Shown: one piece after another, positions 1-10,968 of the stretch
Layout: every line of letters starts with the position of its first letter
How positions within the stretch are numbered: position 1 is the first letter of the stretch
Origin: Pseudomonas paracarnis
GTDB lineage: Bacteria; Pseudomonadota; Gammaproteobacteria; Pseudomonadales; Pseudomonadaceae
DNA length: 64,000 nucleotides
Assembly: GCF_904063055.1 (NCBI RefSeq)
Contig: NZ_CAJFCN010000015.1
Location: 1-64,000, forward strand
Direction of reading: 5' to 3'
Notes under the pieces: model-generated
The model's database searches: none
What the model was told of the DNA's origin: nothing
Seen by the model: only the letters and a program-made list of their open reading frames with translations
Translations under genes and position numbers: made by a program

Positions 1-120
1 GCCAGATGCATTCTTTATCGGCGCTTGGGTGAAAGGAGGAGGGGCGAAATCTCCCACGGTCTGTACTGCGTCAACAGTCAGAATCGGGCTTTGTCCCTTC
101 TCCTCCCTTCAAGTCCTAGC
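1..120. other. Window edge, no gene recognised
   Basis: No reading frame with coding character was seen. A GGAGGAG stretch near 36-43 and a CTCCTCC stretch near 107-113 are complementary and could pair over about 60 nt, so this may be the end of a transcript entering from the left. That is only a guess. Confidence 0.3.
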
Positions 121-478
121 ATACAAGCGAGCTTGCCCGTGAAGGCGGAGTGTCAGTCACTGAATCTCTAACTGAACCACCGCTATCGCAGGCAAGCCAG
201 CTCCCACATTGGCCATGCATTGCCCACAAAATCAGCGCCTGACACAAATCCCCTGTGGGAGCGGGCTTGCCCGCGAAGGCGGAGTGTCAGTCACTGAATC
301 TCTAACTGAACCACCGCTATCGCAGGCAAGCCAGCTCCCACATTGGCCCTGTATTGCCCACAGAATCAGCGCCTGACACAAATCCCCTGTGGGAGCGGGC
401 TTGCCCGCGATGGCGGTGTGTCAGTTGCTGCATCTGTGACTGCACTACCGCTTTCGCAGGCAAGCCAGCTCCCACTTT
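121..478. repeat. Three-unit REPIN array, about 134-bp period
   Basis: Three successive units start at about 121, 255 and 389. Each has a left REP palindrome (GTGGGAGCGGGCTTGCCCGC or a degenerate form), a short spacer containing GTGTCAGT and CTGAACCACCGC, a right REP in inverted orientation, and a linker containing GCCCACA-AATCAGCGCC. The first left REP is decayed. The same unit plan recurs at 47671, 53208 and 58540. REPINs are non-coding and are thought to be mobilised by RAYT transposases; no RAYT gene is present in this window. Confidence 0.9.
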
Positions 479-491
479 GGGTTTACCCGCC

Positions 492-1814
492 CTAGCGGAT
501 CTGGTGTTTATGCAGCAACCGGTAGAACGTCGGCCGGGAAATCCCCAGTACACGGGCCGCGACACTGAGGTTGTCGCTGTGCCGGTTGAGCACATCGCAC
601 AACGCCTGACGTTCGGCACGGTGTTTGTAGTCTTCCAATGTCGCCATCGGCGCCGACATGGCTTGCTGGCCTTGCAGCCCCAGGTCAGCCGCTTCGATCT
701 GCCGCCCTTCGGCCAGTACCAGGCCACGCCGCACGCGGTTGGCCAGTTCACGCACATTGCCCGGCCACGGGTGTTGCCCCATCGCCACCAAGGCCTCTTC
801 GCTGAAACTGCGCGGGCGCCGTCCGGTTTCCTGGCTGTAAAAACGTGAAAAGTGGTTGGCCAGCATCGCCACGTCACCATGGCGTTCGCGCAACGGCGCG
901 GTGACCACTTGCAGCACATTCAGGCGGTAATACAAGTCTTCGCGAAAGGCGCCCTTCTCTACCGCAGCCTCAAGGTTGACGTGAGTGGCGGCCAACACCC
1001 GTACATCCACCGGGATCGGCTGGCTGCCGCCAACGCGTTCGATGTGTTTTTCCTGAAGAAAGCGCAACAAGTTGGCTTGCAGCTCCATCGGCAGATCGCC
1101 GATTTCATCGAGGAACAGGGTGCCGCCGTTGGCCGCTTCAATACGCCCGATCTTGCGCTGATGGGCGCCGGTAAACGCGCCTTTTTCGTGACCGAACAGC
1201 TCGGACTGGATCAGGTGTTCAGGAATAGCGCCACAATTGATCGCGACAAACGGCTTGGCATGCCGCTGGGATTGGCGGTGCAGGGTCTTGGCCACCAACT
1301 CTTTGCCCGTGCCACTGTCACCGCGGATCAACACCGGGGATTCAGTCGGCGCCAACTTGGACAACAATTTGCGCAGCTCACGAATGGGGCGGCTCTCGCC
1401 CAGCAATTCATGGGGCTCATCCACCGGCGCGTAGCCCTTGCCACGCAGGCGCGCCATGCCGAACGCGCGACCCAGGGTCACCTGTACCCGGGACACATCG
1501 AAGGGTAAGGTATGGAAGTCGAAAAACCATTCGCAGACAAAATCGCCGACGTTCTGCAAACGCAGTACATCCTGGCTGAGCACGGCGATCCACTCGGTGC
1601 CGCTGCGACCAATCAACTCCTTGACCGCTTCGGGGCGCTCCAGGTGATCCCGCTGCAAGCGCAGCAGGCCCACATCGCAGGAGCGCTCCCCCACCGCCTC
1701 CAAGGCACAGCTGTCTACTTCCCAGCCGGCGGTGCGTAAACCGGGTAATAACCCGTGGCAATCGTCACAGGGGTCGACCACCAATAAGCGGCGTTGGGCG
1801 GGTGTCGCAATCAT
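492..1814 (-). CDS. Sigma-54-dependent transcriptional activator, Fis-type HTH
   Basis: A 440-residue enhancer-binding protein that should remodel RNA polymerase-sigma-54. The AAA+ domain (about 135-375) has Walker A GDSGTGKE at 165-172, the sigma-54 contact loop GAFTGA at 212-217 and Walker B GTLFLDEIGD at 231-240. A Fis-type helix-turn-helix lies at about 400-435 (VAARVLGISRPTFYRLL). The first 125 residues are not a canonical receiver: there is an LVVDP start but no normal phospho-acceptor or Lys pattern. This resembles the degenerate N-terminus of VpsR/FleQ-like activators, so the input may be a ligand such as a nucleotide rather than phosphorylation (inference). The ATG is preceded by AAGGAAT. 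No target operon is adjacent. Confidence 0.9.
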   Translation of the reverse strand: MIATPAQRRLLVVDPCDDCHGLLPGLRTAGWEVDSCALEAVGERSCDVGLLRLQRDHLERPEAVKELIGRSGTEWIAVLSQDVLRLQNVGDFVCEWFFDFHTLPFDVSRVQVTLGRAFGMARLRGKGYAPVDEPHELLGESRPIRELRKLLSKLAPTESPVLIRGDSGTGKELVAKTLHRQSQRHAKPFVAINCGAIPEHLIQSELFGHEKGAFTGAHQRKIGRIEAANGGTLFLDEIGDLPMELQANLLRFLQEKHIERVGGSQPIPVDVRVLAATHVNLEAAVEKGAFREDLYYRLNVLQVVTAPLRERHGDVAMLANHFSRFYSQETGRRPRSFSEEALVAMGQHPWPGNVRELANRVRRGLVLAEGRQIEAADLGLQGQQAMSAPMATLEDYKHRAERQALCDVLNRHSDNLSVAARVLGISRPTFYRLLHKHQIR

Positions 1815-2158
1815 GACTATTCCTTGGCGCCAAGATTGTTAAAGTTATTTAGAAACAACAGTTTGTGGCGACTGTTGGTAACCCTAGCAAGATCTTGACG
1901 CTTTCCTTGTACCCTTTCGCTATAAGTGCGGGCAAAAAGCCATGCTTGTTTCGTAGCACGCCGAAAGTTGCTCGCCAGTGAAACGCTTATGGCGCTTTCA
2001 AAACAGCCGCTTACATGACGCCAATCAGGAAAAGTTAAATTTTCTTGCCCTAGCATGTGACCCGCACGCCACCATCGTGCATCAGTACAAGTAACCCACC
2101 GCACGGTCAGCCCAACCGCCGGTACTCACTTGAATGGGCATACAGAGAGAAGACCCAA
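1815..2158. other. Intergenic region upstream of two divergent genes
   Basis: This 344-bp gap lies between the activator (leftward) and a small gene (rightward) and must hold both promoters. At 1824-1840 TTGGCGCC-AAGA-TTGTT resembles a -24/-12 element, but the -12 GC is replaced by GT, so it is weak. A 95-codon minus-strand frame here has no ribosome-binding site and no recognisable product. Nothing else stands out. Confidence 0.4.
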
Positions 2159-2419
2159 ATGAACGCTCCGCTGCGCATCAACGAAGCTCTTTTGATTGCA
2201 GACCGTGCTTTCCAGCCCTTTCAGTGCGTGGCCTGGCACGATGGCGTCGGCGCCCTCAGCCTGAGCGTCATCGACCGTACCAACACCCGCATCGGCAGCA
2301 AACAGCTGTCCTGCACTGCGTATACCGACCCGGCTCAACTTGAAAACCTGTTGTTACAGGCCCGCGCCGAGCTCGATAAAGATGGCCACCAGTTGCAGTC
2401 CTGGGCAATGCCGAAGTAA
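2159..2419 (+). CDS. Small conserved hypothetical protein (86 aa)
   Basis: The ATG at 2159 was chosen because AGAGAAG lies at good spacing upstream; the frame stays open further upstream without another ribosome-binding site. The 86-residue product starts MNAPLRINEA, is soluble, acidic to neutral, without signal peptide or membrane segment, and contains a single central Cys. I do not recognise the family. It is followed by a perfect 13-bp inverted repeat that probably ends the transcript, and it converges on the HAD hydrolase gene. Confidence 0.65.
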   Translation: MNAPLRINEALLIADRAFQPFQCVAWHDGVGALSLSVIDRTNTRIGSKQLSCTAYTDPAQLENLLLQARAELDKDGHQLQSWAMPK

Positions 2420-2428
2420 TGCAATGCG

Positions 2429-2467
2429 GCAACTTCCAGCCAACGCCAAACATCGGCTGGAAGTTGC
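2429..2467. terminator. Inverted repeat between convergent genes
   Basis: Perfect 13-bp arms, GCAACTTCCAGCC (2429-2441) and GGCTGGAAGTTGC (2455-2467), with a 13-nt loop. It sits just after the small gene's stop and before the convergent HAD gene's stop. There is no strong T-run, so a bidirectional or processed terminator is inferred from position and symmetry. Confidence 0.6.
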
Positions 2468-2486
2468 GCACTAAAACGTCAGTTAC

Positions 2487-3307
2487 TTAGCGTGCCGCGA
2501 GAATAAACCGTTCGAACGCCTCGGCAGCGCCGTCCTCGACATTGCTGCCGGTCACCACATTGGCCTGGCGCTTGACGGTTTCTTCGGCCTGACCCATGGC
2601 AATCGACAATCCCGCCACATGAAACATCGCCGGGTCATTGCCACCGTCACCAATCGCAGCCGTTTGCGCGAGCGGCACGCCCAGGTGCTCGGCCAGGGTT
2701 TTCAAGGCTTCGCCTTTGTTGGCCAGCATCGCGGTCACGTCCAGATACACCGGCTGCGAACGCGATACCTGGGCCAACCCCTGCACTTTCGGCTGCAATT
2801 GCGCCTCCAGCTCCACCAGCAACTGGGTGTTGTTGCTGGCGGCGACGATCTTGTCGACCCGGTCCAGGTAAGGCTCGAAACTCTCCACCACCACCGGCCC
2901 ATAGCCCAAGCCGTCGGCTTCGCGCTGCACCATGGGCCCGGGCGGATCACGGCGCAGCCAGTCGCCATCGGCAAACACCCAGACTTCCACGTCCGGCTCG
3001 GCCGAAAACAGCGCCAGGGTGATCAGCGCCGCTTCCGCCGGCAGATGGTGAGCAACCAGGATGCTGCCATCCGGGTTGACCAACGTACCGCCATTAAAGC
3101 CAGCCACCGGCACATCGATGCCAAAGGTCTCGATCAAATGCCGCATGGCTTTGGGCGGACGCCCGCTGGCCAGGCTGAAAAGCACCCCGGCCTCGCGCAT
3201 GGCGCGAATGGCATCGGCGGTGCGTTGGCTGAGGCTGTGGTCGGGATGCAATAGCGTCCCGTCCACATCACTGAGGACAAACCGGATGGGTTGAATCGTC
3301 GCGTCAC

Positions 3308-3311
<4 letters not shown>
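2487..3311 (-). CDS. Cof-type HAD-IIB family phosphatase
   Basis: A 274-residue haloacid dehalogenase-type hydrolase. Motif I DVDGTL is at 15-20 (nucleophile Asp15, acid Asp17). ASGRPP carries motif II, and GDGGND near 220 is motif IV, which binds magnesium. The large cap between motifs II and III places it in the Cof/YidA subclass, whose members dephosphorylate sugar phosphates and cofactors. Its start overlaps the zwf stop (ATGA), making it the third gene of a gnd-zwf-HAD operon. That hints at a sugar-phosphate substrate or a role in repairing side products of this pathway (inference). Confidence 0.9.
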
Positions 3312-5811
<2,500 letters not shown>

Positions 5812-6070
5812 GTGCTGATGCTCCTAACTTCTAAAAAATGTGTGACATAGTTTATAGCGCAATGAGGCTAATGAGGGTTAGTCCAGAGCGGATCCGTGTA
5901 GTTTCATGACAAAAAAGTGGCCATCGTTTCACCATCACCCCGGCAAAAGTCACACGACCACCAAAAATAAAAAAGTTCCCTTGCTGCGAAAAAGAATTCA
6001 AACTTGCTTCCGACTGTTGCCAAAAACCTGTTTTGGCACCGCGACCTACCGGCTATTTGCGAGGTAAGCA

Positions 6071-6247
6071 ATGAGCACAGCACAGATGACCCGTCCGCCA
6101 CAGACCCTCTACGTCACCCTCCGTCGCGATGAACTGCGCCAGTTGAAAGACGAGCGCGATCAGTTGCAACAGGAAGTCCTGCGCCTGCGCTTGCACCTTC
6201 AAGCCCAGCTCGATCAACCGTCGGATGCCAAGCCAGCCCTGTGCTGA
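6071..6247 (+). CDS. Small coiled-coil protein (58 aa)
   Basis: A frame below the usual length cut-off, with GAGGT at ideal spacing before the ATG. After the start MSTAQMTRPPQ comes a highly charged heptad-like helix (residues 18-48, rich in Leu, Arg, Glu and Gln) ending in Cys58. It has no signal peptide or membrane segment. The composition suggests a short dimerising coiled coil. It lies divergent from gnd and upstream of cptA. I do not recognise a named family. Confidence 0.6.
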   Translation: MSTAQMTRPPQTLYVTLRRDELRQLKDERDQLQQEVLRLRLHLQAQLDQPSDAKPALC

Positions 6248-6404
6248 AAGCCGGGCCGAACGCGTTGTAAGGCAATACCTACAGAAAACTCACAAAGTTT
6301 TCACATTCCCCTCTTGATACTCCCGTTCCGCGATGCCGCTCACTTCCTGGGCGGCCCGATGTTGCGCGCCTGTGCGCGATAATCTTTCTCTGATGGGGCG
6401 CTGG

Positions 6405-8147
6405 ATGGCGATGTTCAAACGCAGCACGACGACTGCGAAAGGCTTTGATTGGGCCGGCCTTGGCTGGTTATTCCTGTTTTTCTGGTATTTCTCGGGTATT
6501 ACCCAACTTCTTATCCAACTGACCGGCACCTCCGGCTTCAGTGGCTTCCGCCAGGCCTTCTTCATGAGTGCGCTGTGGCTGGCGCCGATGTTGCTGTTCC
6601 CGCGTCGTACACGCCTGCTCGCCGCCTTGATCGGCGTGGTGCTGTGGGCTTGCTCCATGGCGAGCCTGGGTTATTTCTTCATTTATCAGCAGGAATTTTC
6701 CCAGAGCGTCATCTTCATCATGTTCGAGTCGAACATCTCTGAAGCCGGCGAATACGCCACCCAATACTTTGCCTGGTGGATCGTGCTGGCGTTCATTGCC
6801 CACACCGCCTTCGCCATCTTCCTGTGGACGCGCTTGCGCCCGGTGTACCTGCCGCGCGGTCAGTCGATCGTGGCAGCCATTGCCATCGTCCTGGCGGTGG
6901 TGGGCTACCCACTGGTCAAGCAGATCGCCACCAGCGAAACCATGGAATTGGCCATCGACCGTTTCGAAACCCGCATCGAGCCTGCCGTGCCTTGGCAGAT
7001 GATCGTCGCCTACCGTCGCTACACCGAGCAGCTGGATAACATGCAAGGCATGCTCACCAGTGCAAGCAAGATCCCGCCCTTGAACAACCTCAAGGACAGC
7101 ATGGCCGGCCAGCCGTCCACACTTGTCTTGGTCATCGGCGAGTCGACCAACCGCCAGCGCATGAGCCTCTACGGCTACCCGCGCAACACCACGCCGGAAC
7201 TGGACAAGCTGCGCGACCAACTGGCCGTGTTCGATAACGTCATCACCCCGCGCCCCTACACCATTGAAGCGCTGCAACAGGTGCTGACCTTCGCTGACGA
7301 AGAAAACCCAGACCTGTACCTCAAGACACCGTCGATTGTCAGCGTGATGAAACAGGCCGGCTACAAGACCTTCTGGATCACCAATCAGCAGACCATGACC
7401 AAACGCAACACCATGCTCACGACCTTTTCCGAACAGGCCGACGAGCAGGTGTACCTCAACAACAACCGCAACCAGAACGCCCGTCAGTACGACGGCGATG
7501 TACTGGCGCCGTTTTCCAAGGCCCTGGCCGATACCGCCGAACGCAAGTTCATCGTGGTGCACCTGCTGGGCACCCACATGAGCTACCAGTACCGCTACCC
7601 GCCGACCTTCGACAAGTTCACCGACCGCCAGGGCGTGCCAGCGGGTGTCAGCGATGCGCAGTTGCCGACCTACAACAGCTATGACAACGCCGTGCTGTAC
7701 AACGACTTCGTGGTCTCCAGCCTGATCAAGGACTACGCCAAGACCGACCCCAACGGCTTTTTGCTGTACCTGTCGGATCACGGCGAAGACGTGTTCGACT
7801 CCGCCGGCCACGACACCTTGGGCCGTAACGAAGGCAAGCCGACCGCGCCGATGTACACCATCCCGTTCATGGCCTACGCCTCGCCAAAATGGCGCGAAAG
7901 CCACGACTGGAGCTTCGCCGGCGACTTGCAACGGCCTTACAGCAGTTCGCAGTTGATCCACACCTGGGCCGACATGGCAGGCTTGAGTTTCGATGAGCTG
8001 GACCACAGCAAGAGCCTGGTAAGCGACAGCTTCAAGCCACGCCCCCTGTTGATCGGCAACCCTTACGAGACCAAGCAGAAGGCGCTGATCGACTTCAGCC
8101 TGATCAAGCCCAAGAAGGCCGACAGCGCCGAAGTGGTGGCCAAGTAA
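6405..8147 (+). CDS. cptA: Phosphoethanolamine transferase CptA/EptC
   Basis: An inner-membrane enzyme that transfers phosphoethanolamine from phosphatidylethanolamine to the LPS core or lipid A region. From the chosen ATG the protein has 580 residues, close to E. coli EptC (577), and aligns with it from the start (WAGLGW versus WKALGW). About five membrane segments occupy residues 17-175; the periplasmic sulfatase-fold domain follows. The nucleophile Thr248 is in GEST (245-248) and metal ligands are in SDHGED (457-462). Upstream in-frame ATGs at 6333 and 6393 are possible; none has a strong ribosome-binding site. Modification of LPS charge may affect cationic peptide tolerance (family knowledge). 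Confidence 0.93.
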   Translation: MAMFKRSTTTAKGFDWAGLGWLFLFFWYFSGITQLLIQLTGTSGFSGFRQAFFMSALWLAPMLLFPRRTRLLAALIGVVLWACSMASLGYFFIYQQEFSQSVIFIMFESNISEAGEYATQYFAWWIVLAFIAHTAFAIFLWTRLRPVYLPRGQSIVAAIAIVLAVVGYPLVKQIATSETMELAIDRFETRIEPAVPWQMIVAYRRYTEQLDNMQGMLTSASKIPPLNNLKDSMAGQPSTLVLVIGESTNRQRMSLYGYPRNTTPELDKLRDQLAVFDNVITPRPYTIEALQQVLTFADEENPDLYLKTPSIVSVMKQAGYKTFWITNQQTMTKRNTMLTTFSEQADEQVYLNNNRNQNARQYDGDVLAPFSKALADTAERKFIVVHLLGTHMSYQYRYPPTFDKFTDRQGVPAGVSDAQLPTYNSYDNAVLYNDFVVSSLIKDYAKTDPNGFLLYLSDHGEDVFDSAGHDTLGRNEGKPTAPMYTIPFMAYASPKWRESHDWSFAGDLQRPYSSSQLIHTWADMAGLSFDELDHSKSLVSDSFKPRPLLIGNPYETKQKALIDFSLIKPKKADSAEVVAK

Positions 8148-8168
8148 GCCTGGGTCTTGCAACAGAAA

Positions 8169-8187
8169 GATAACAATCATTCTCGTT
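8169..8187 (+). promoter_or_regulatory. Fur-box-like operator
   Basis: GATAACAATCATTCTCGTT lies about 90 bp before the siderophore receptor start and resembles the 19-bp Fur consensus GATAATGATAATCATTATC, especially across the AATCATTCTC core. Iron repression of the receptor is inferred. Confidence 0.65.
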
Positions 8188-8275
8188 TAACCCTAAAGTT
8201 CCGCAGCTCCTTTCGTCTTTGAACCAAGCCCTCCCTGCCTGGGGAGGTATCAAAGACGACAAGGAGTCTGCAGCG

Positions 8276-10513
8276 ATGTTCGCGCCCTTCACCCGTTCCA
8301 TGACCTTCACCCTCGGCCTGTTCAGCCTGGCGCTGAGCCCGGATTCGCTGGCCGACACCGACCCCGATACAGCCCCCGCCAAAGCCCTGGAACTGGGCGC
8401 GACCACCATCAGCGCCGACAGCCTGGGCGCCACCACCGAGCACACCGGCGCCTACACTACTGGCTCGATGAACACCGCCACGCGGCTGAACCTCTCCGTC
8501 AAGGAAACCCCGCAATCGATCTCGGTGGTCACACGCCAGCAGATGGACGACTTCAATCTCAACACCCTGACGGATGTGTTGCGCCAGACCACGGGCGTCA
8601 ACGTTCAGCATTACGACTCCGATCGTGTCTACTACTCCGCCCGAGGCTATGGCATCAGCAACTTCCAGGTTGACGGGATGCTCAACACCTTCGGCTACAT
8701 GAAGACCGACGCCGACACCATCATCTACGACCGCATCGAAGTAGTGCGCGGCGCGACGGGCCTGACCACGGGCGCAGGCGACCCTTCGGCCACCGTAAAC
8801 ATGGTGCGCAAGCGCCCTACCGCCCACTGGCAGGCCAAGACCGGTATCAGTGGCGCCAGCCATGACAACTACTACAGCTACGTCGACGTCGGCGGCCCGC
8901 TGGCGTTCGACGGCAAACTGCGCGGGCGTAGCGTGCTGGCTTACCGTGACAGCCAGTCCTTTCGTGACAACTATGGGCTGCAGCGGGCAGTGGGCTACGG
9001 CATTCTCGAGGGCGATCTTTCCGACGATACCGTGCTGGCCGTCGGCTTTGATTACCAGGACAAACAGGTACAAGGCACCTCCTGGGGCACCGTGCCCTAC
9101 TGGAACAGCCAGGGCGGCAAGGCCAGGCTGCCCCGCTCCACCAACATGGCGGCGCACTGGAGTTCCTGGCCGCTGACCGACAAGACCACCTTCGCCACCC
9201 TCGACCATCGGCTCGGCGGCGACTGGCACCTGAAGGCCGCCTATACCCATCGCCAGAGCGACACCGATGGCAAGGTGTATTACGGCGGCGCCGGTTTCCC
9301 CAACCCCGACCGCAGCGGCATGACGGCCTGGGCCAGCCATATGCGCGGCACCTCGCGCATGGAGGCCATCGACCTCAACCTGGCCGGCAGCTACACGCTG
9401 CTGGGCCGCGAACACGCGCTGATGATGGGCTATGGCGAAGCCGCCCAACGGGATGTCTCTCCCTTCATGCGCAGCGACCTGCCAGCCAGCTACTACCCCA
9501 TCCAGGACTGGAAGCACATGGGCGGCATCGGCAAGTTCACCGACCAGGTGACCGACCTGAAGGGTGAGCACAGCAAGAAACAACAGAAAGCCGGTTACCT
9601 GGCCACAAGGCTGAGCCTCACAGACCGCTTGCACGCCGTACTGGGCAGCCGTTACGGCAGTTGGGAGCTGGAAAGCGCAGAGCCCAAATACGATGCCAAC
9701 GACCAACTGACCGCTTCGGGCAAAACCAGTCAGACCCACAATGATATGTGGACGCCTTACGCCGGCCTGCTCTACGACATCACGCCGCAGTACACCGTCT
9801 ACGCCAGCTATACCGACATCTTCAAACCCCAGGACTACCGTGATGCCGACAAGAAGTACCTGGAGCCCGTGGTCGGCAGTAACTACGAAGTGGGCCTCAA
9901 GGGCAGCGTGCTGAACGAGCGCTTGAACCTGGCCGCCGCGTACTTCTGGAGTACCCAGGACAACGTCGCCGAGCGGGATGACTCAGTCCCGCCCAACCCG
10001 GTCACGGGCGAGGAGTACTACAGATCCGGCGGCAAAGGTAACAAGGTCAACGGCTTCGAGCTGGAAGCCGCCGGTGAAATCACGCCGGACTGGAACCTGA
10101 CCGCCGGCTACACCTACACCCATTCAGTCAATGGCTCGGACAAACGCAATAACACCAGCCAACCCTTGAACCTGGTGAAGATCTCCAGCGCCTATCGCCT
10201 GCCGGGCGCCTGGCGCAACCTGACGGTGGGCGGCGCAGTGAACTGGCAGAGCGAAACCTACGACTTCAGCAACCGCCCGACCGGGCAGCGCAACAGCGAA
10301 GGCCGGCCGATAACCACCCGGGCGAAGATCACGCAACAGGGCTATACCGTGGTCAACCTGATGTCGCGCTACCAGTTCGACGAACAGGTTTCGGCGTCGG
10401 TCAATGTGAATAACCTCTTTGATAAGAAATACTACGAGCGCGTTGGTTTTTATAACGGCGTGTATTGGGGTGAGCCGCGTTCCGTCACGCTGGCATTGGA
10501 TTGGAAGTTATAG
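8276..10513 (+). CDS. TonB-dependent ferric-siderophore receptor
   Basis: Outer-membrane receptor of 745 residues from the ATG preceded by AAGGAG. A signal peptide (about 1-27, ending LADTD) is followed by a plug domain with SVKETPQSISVVTRQQM, the TonB-family plug signature, VRGATGLTTGAGDPSATVNMVRKRP, and a beta-barrel ending in an aromatic-containing strand (ALDWKL). Plug and early barrel resemble the FhuE/FpvA siderophore class. There is no N-terminal signalling domain of FpvA length, and no sigma/anti-sigma pair is adjacent, so it is probably a simple Fur-controlled importer of a xenosiderophore. The substrate cannot be read from sequence. Confidence 0.92.
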   Translation: MFAPFTRSMTFTLGLFSLALSPDSLADTDPDTAPAKALELGATTISADSLGATTEHTGAYTTGSMNTATRLNLSVKETPQSISVVTRQQMDDFNLNTLTDVLRQTTGVNVQHYDSDRVYYSARGYGISNFQVDGMLNTFGYMKTDADTIIYDRIEVVRGATGLTTGAGDPSATVNMVRKRPTAHWQAKTGISGASHDNYYSYVDVGGPLAFDGKLRGRSVLAYRDSQSFRDNYGLQRAVGYGILEGDLSDDTVLAVGFDYQDKQVQGTSWGTVPYWNSQGGKARLPRSTNMAAHWSSWPLTDKTTFATLDHRLGGDWHLKAAYTHRQSDTDGKVYYGGAGFPNPDRSGMTAWASHMRGTSRMEAIDLNLAGSYTLLGREHALMMGYGEAAQRDVSPFMRSDLPASYYPIQDWKHMGGIGKFTDQVTDLKGEHSKKQQKAGYLATRLSLTDRLHAVLGSRYGSWELESAEPKYDANDQLTASGKTSQTHNDMWTPYAGLLYDITPQYTVYASYTDIFKPQDYRDADKKYLEPVVGSNYEVGLKGSVLNERLNLAAAYFWSTQDNVAERDDSVPPNPVTGEEYYRSGGKGNKVNGFELEAAGEITPDWNLTAGYTYTHSVNGSDKRNNTSQPLNLVKISSAYRLPGAWRNLTVGGAVNWQSETYDFSNRPTGQRNSEGRPITTRAKITQQGYTVVNLMSRYQFDEQVSASVNVNNLFDKKYYERVGFYNGVYWGEPRSVTLALDWKL

Positions 10514-10519
10514 CCCCGC

Positions 10520-10553
10520 CCGTTGAAGTTAACAAAACTGTTAACTTCAACGG
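10520..10553. terminator. Perfect 14-bp inverted repeat after receptor gene
   Basis: Arms CCGTTGAAGTTAAC (10520-10533) and GTTAACTTCAACGG (10540-10553) enclose AAAACT. It starts 6 bp after the receptor stop. It has no T-run; it may be a terminator or stabilising 3' hairpin, or, read as DNA, an operator for the next gene. Confidence 0.55.
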
Positions 10554-10592
10554 CATCTCCCGTTAATTCCCACTTAATAAGATAGCGCCATA

Positions 10593-10621
10593 GTCGCTCC
10601 ATGATCTGATCACGGAGCGAC
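10593..10621 (+). promoter_or_regulatory. Near-palindrome in the leader of the PtrA-like gene
   Basis: GTCGCTCC-A-TGATC-T-GATCA-C-GGAGCGAC is symmetric apart from one A/C pair. It lies 34 bp upstream of the PtrA-like start. It could be a dimeric-repressor operator or a 5' UTR hairpin; sequence alone does not decide. Confidence 0.45.
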
Positions 10622-10654
10622 CGGACACCTATCACTTTTAATGGGAATACCGCG

Positions 10655-10867
10655 ATGAAAATGTCGACCTTGATACTGGCCAGCCTGATGACCCTGACCT
10701 CCGCCGCCGCCTTTGCAGAGGGCGGCGCAGAGCGCTCCAAGGAGTTCTACAACAACTTCAGCTTCATTCAGGAAAAAACCCACGGCAAGGCTGAGCAACA
10801 AGTTGCCAGCGCCGATGGCAAATCGGTTAAGTCTGAGACTGTTGATCAGGCACAACCGAACAGCTGA
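10655..10867 (+). CDS. Small secreted PtrA-like protein (70 aa)
   Basis: A signal peptide (about 1-21, cleavage after AAAFA) is followed by EGGAERSKEFYNNFSFIQE and a Gln/Ser/Lys-rich hydrophilic tail. The AEGG.-R start after cleavage resembles the N-terminal domain of PtrA and related small periplasmic Pseudomonas proteins, several of which respond to copper; similarity is short, so the family call is tentative. GGGAA lies upstream of the ATG; a second ATG two codons in is also possible. The gene is monocistronic, with hairpins before it and a strong terminator after it. Confidence 0.65.
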   Translation: MKMSTLILASLMTLTSAAAFAEGGAERSKEFYNNFSFIQEKTHGKAEQQVASADGKSVKSETVDQAQPNS

Positions 10868-10928
10868 GTTAATGCTTACTTAATCCGTAGCACCCTGCGC
10901 CATTCTGCTCCGTTGGCAAAGGTTTATT

Positions 10929-10956
10929 GGGCGCCCTTTAATGGCGCCCTTTTTTT
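10929..10956 (+). terminator. Rho-independent terminator
   Basis: GGGCGCC (10929-10935), loop CTTTAAT, GGCGCCC (10943-10949), then seven Ts. A textbook intrinsic terminator for the PtrA-like gene. Confidence 0.9.
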
Positions 10957-10968
10957 GCCGGTTATTTA

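Noticed and set aside
1824..1840. Possible sigma-54 (-24/-12) promoter
   Set aside because: GG-N10-GT instead of GG-N10-GC, and over 300 bp from the nearest start on that strand.
6468..8180. 570-codon minus-strand frame opposite cptA
   Set aside because: Antisense shadow of a well-matched gene; composition (Val/His/Gly/Gln-rich) is that of reversed GC-rich codons.
8177..9739. 520-codon minus-strand frame opposite the siderophore receptor
   Set aside because: Antisense shadow with no family motif; the receptor on the other strand is unambiguous.
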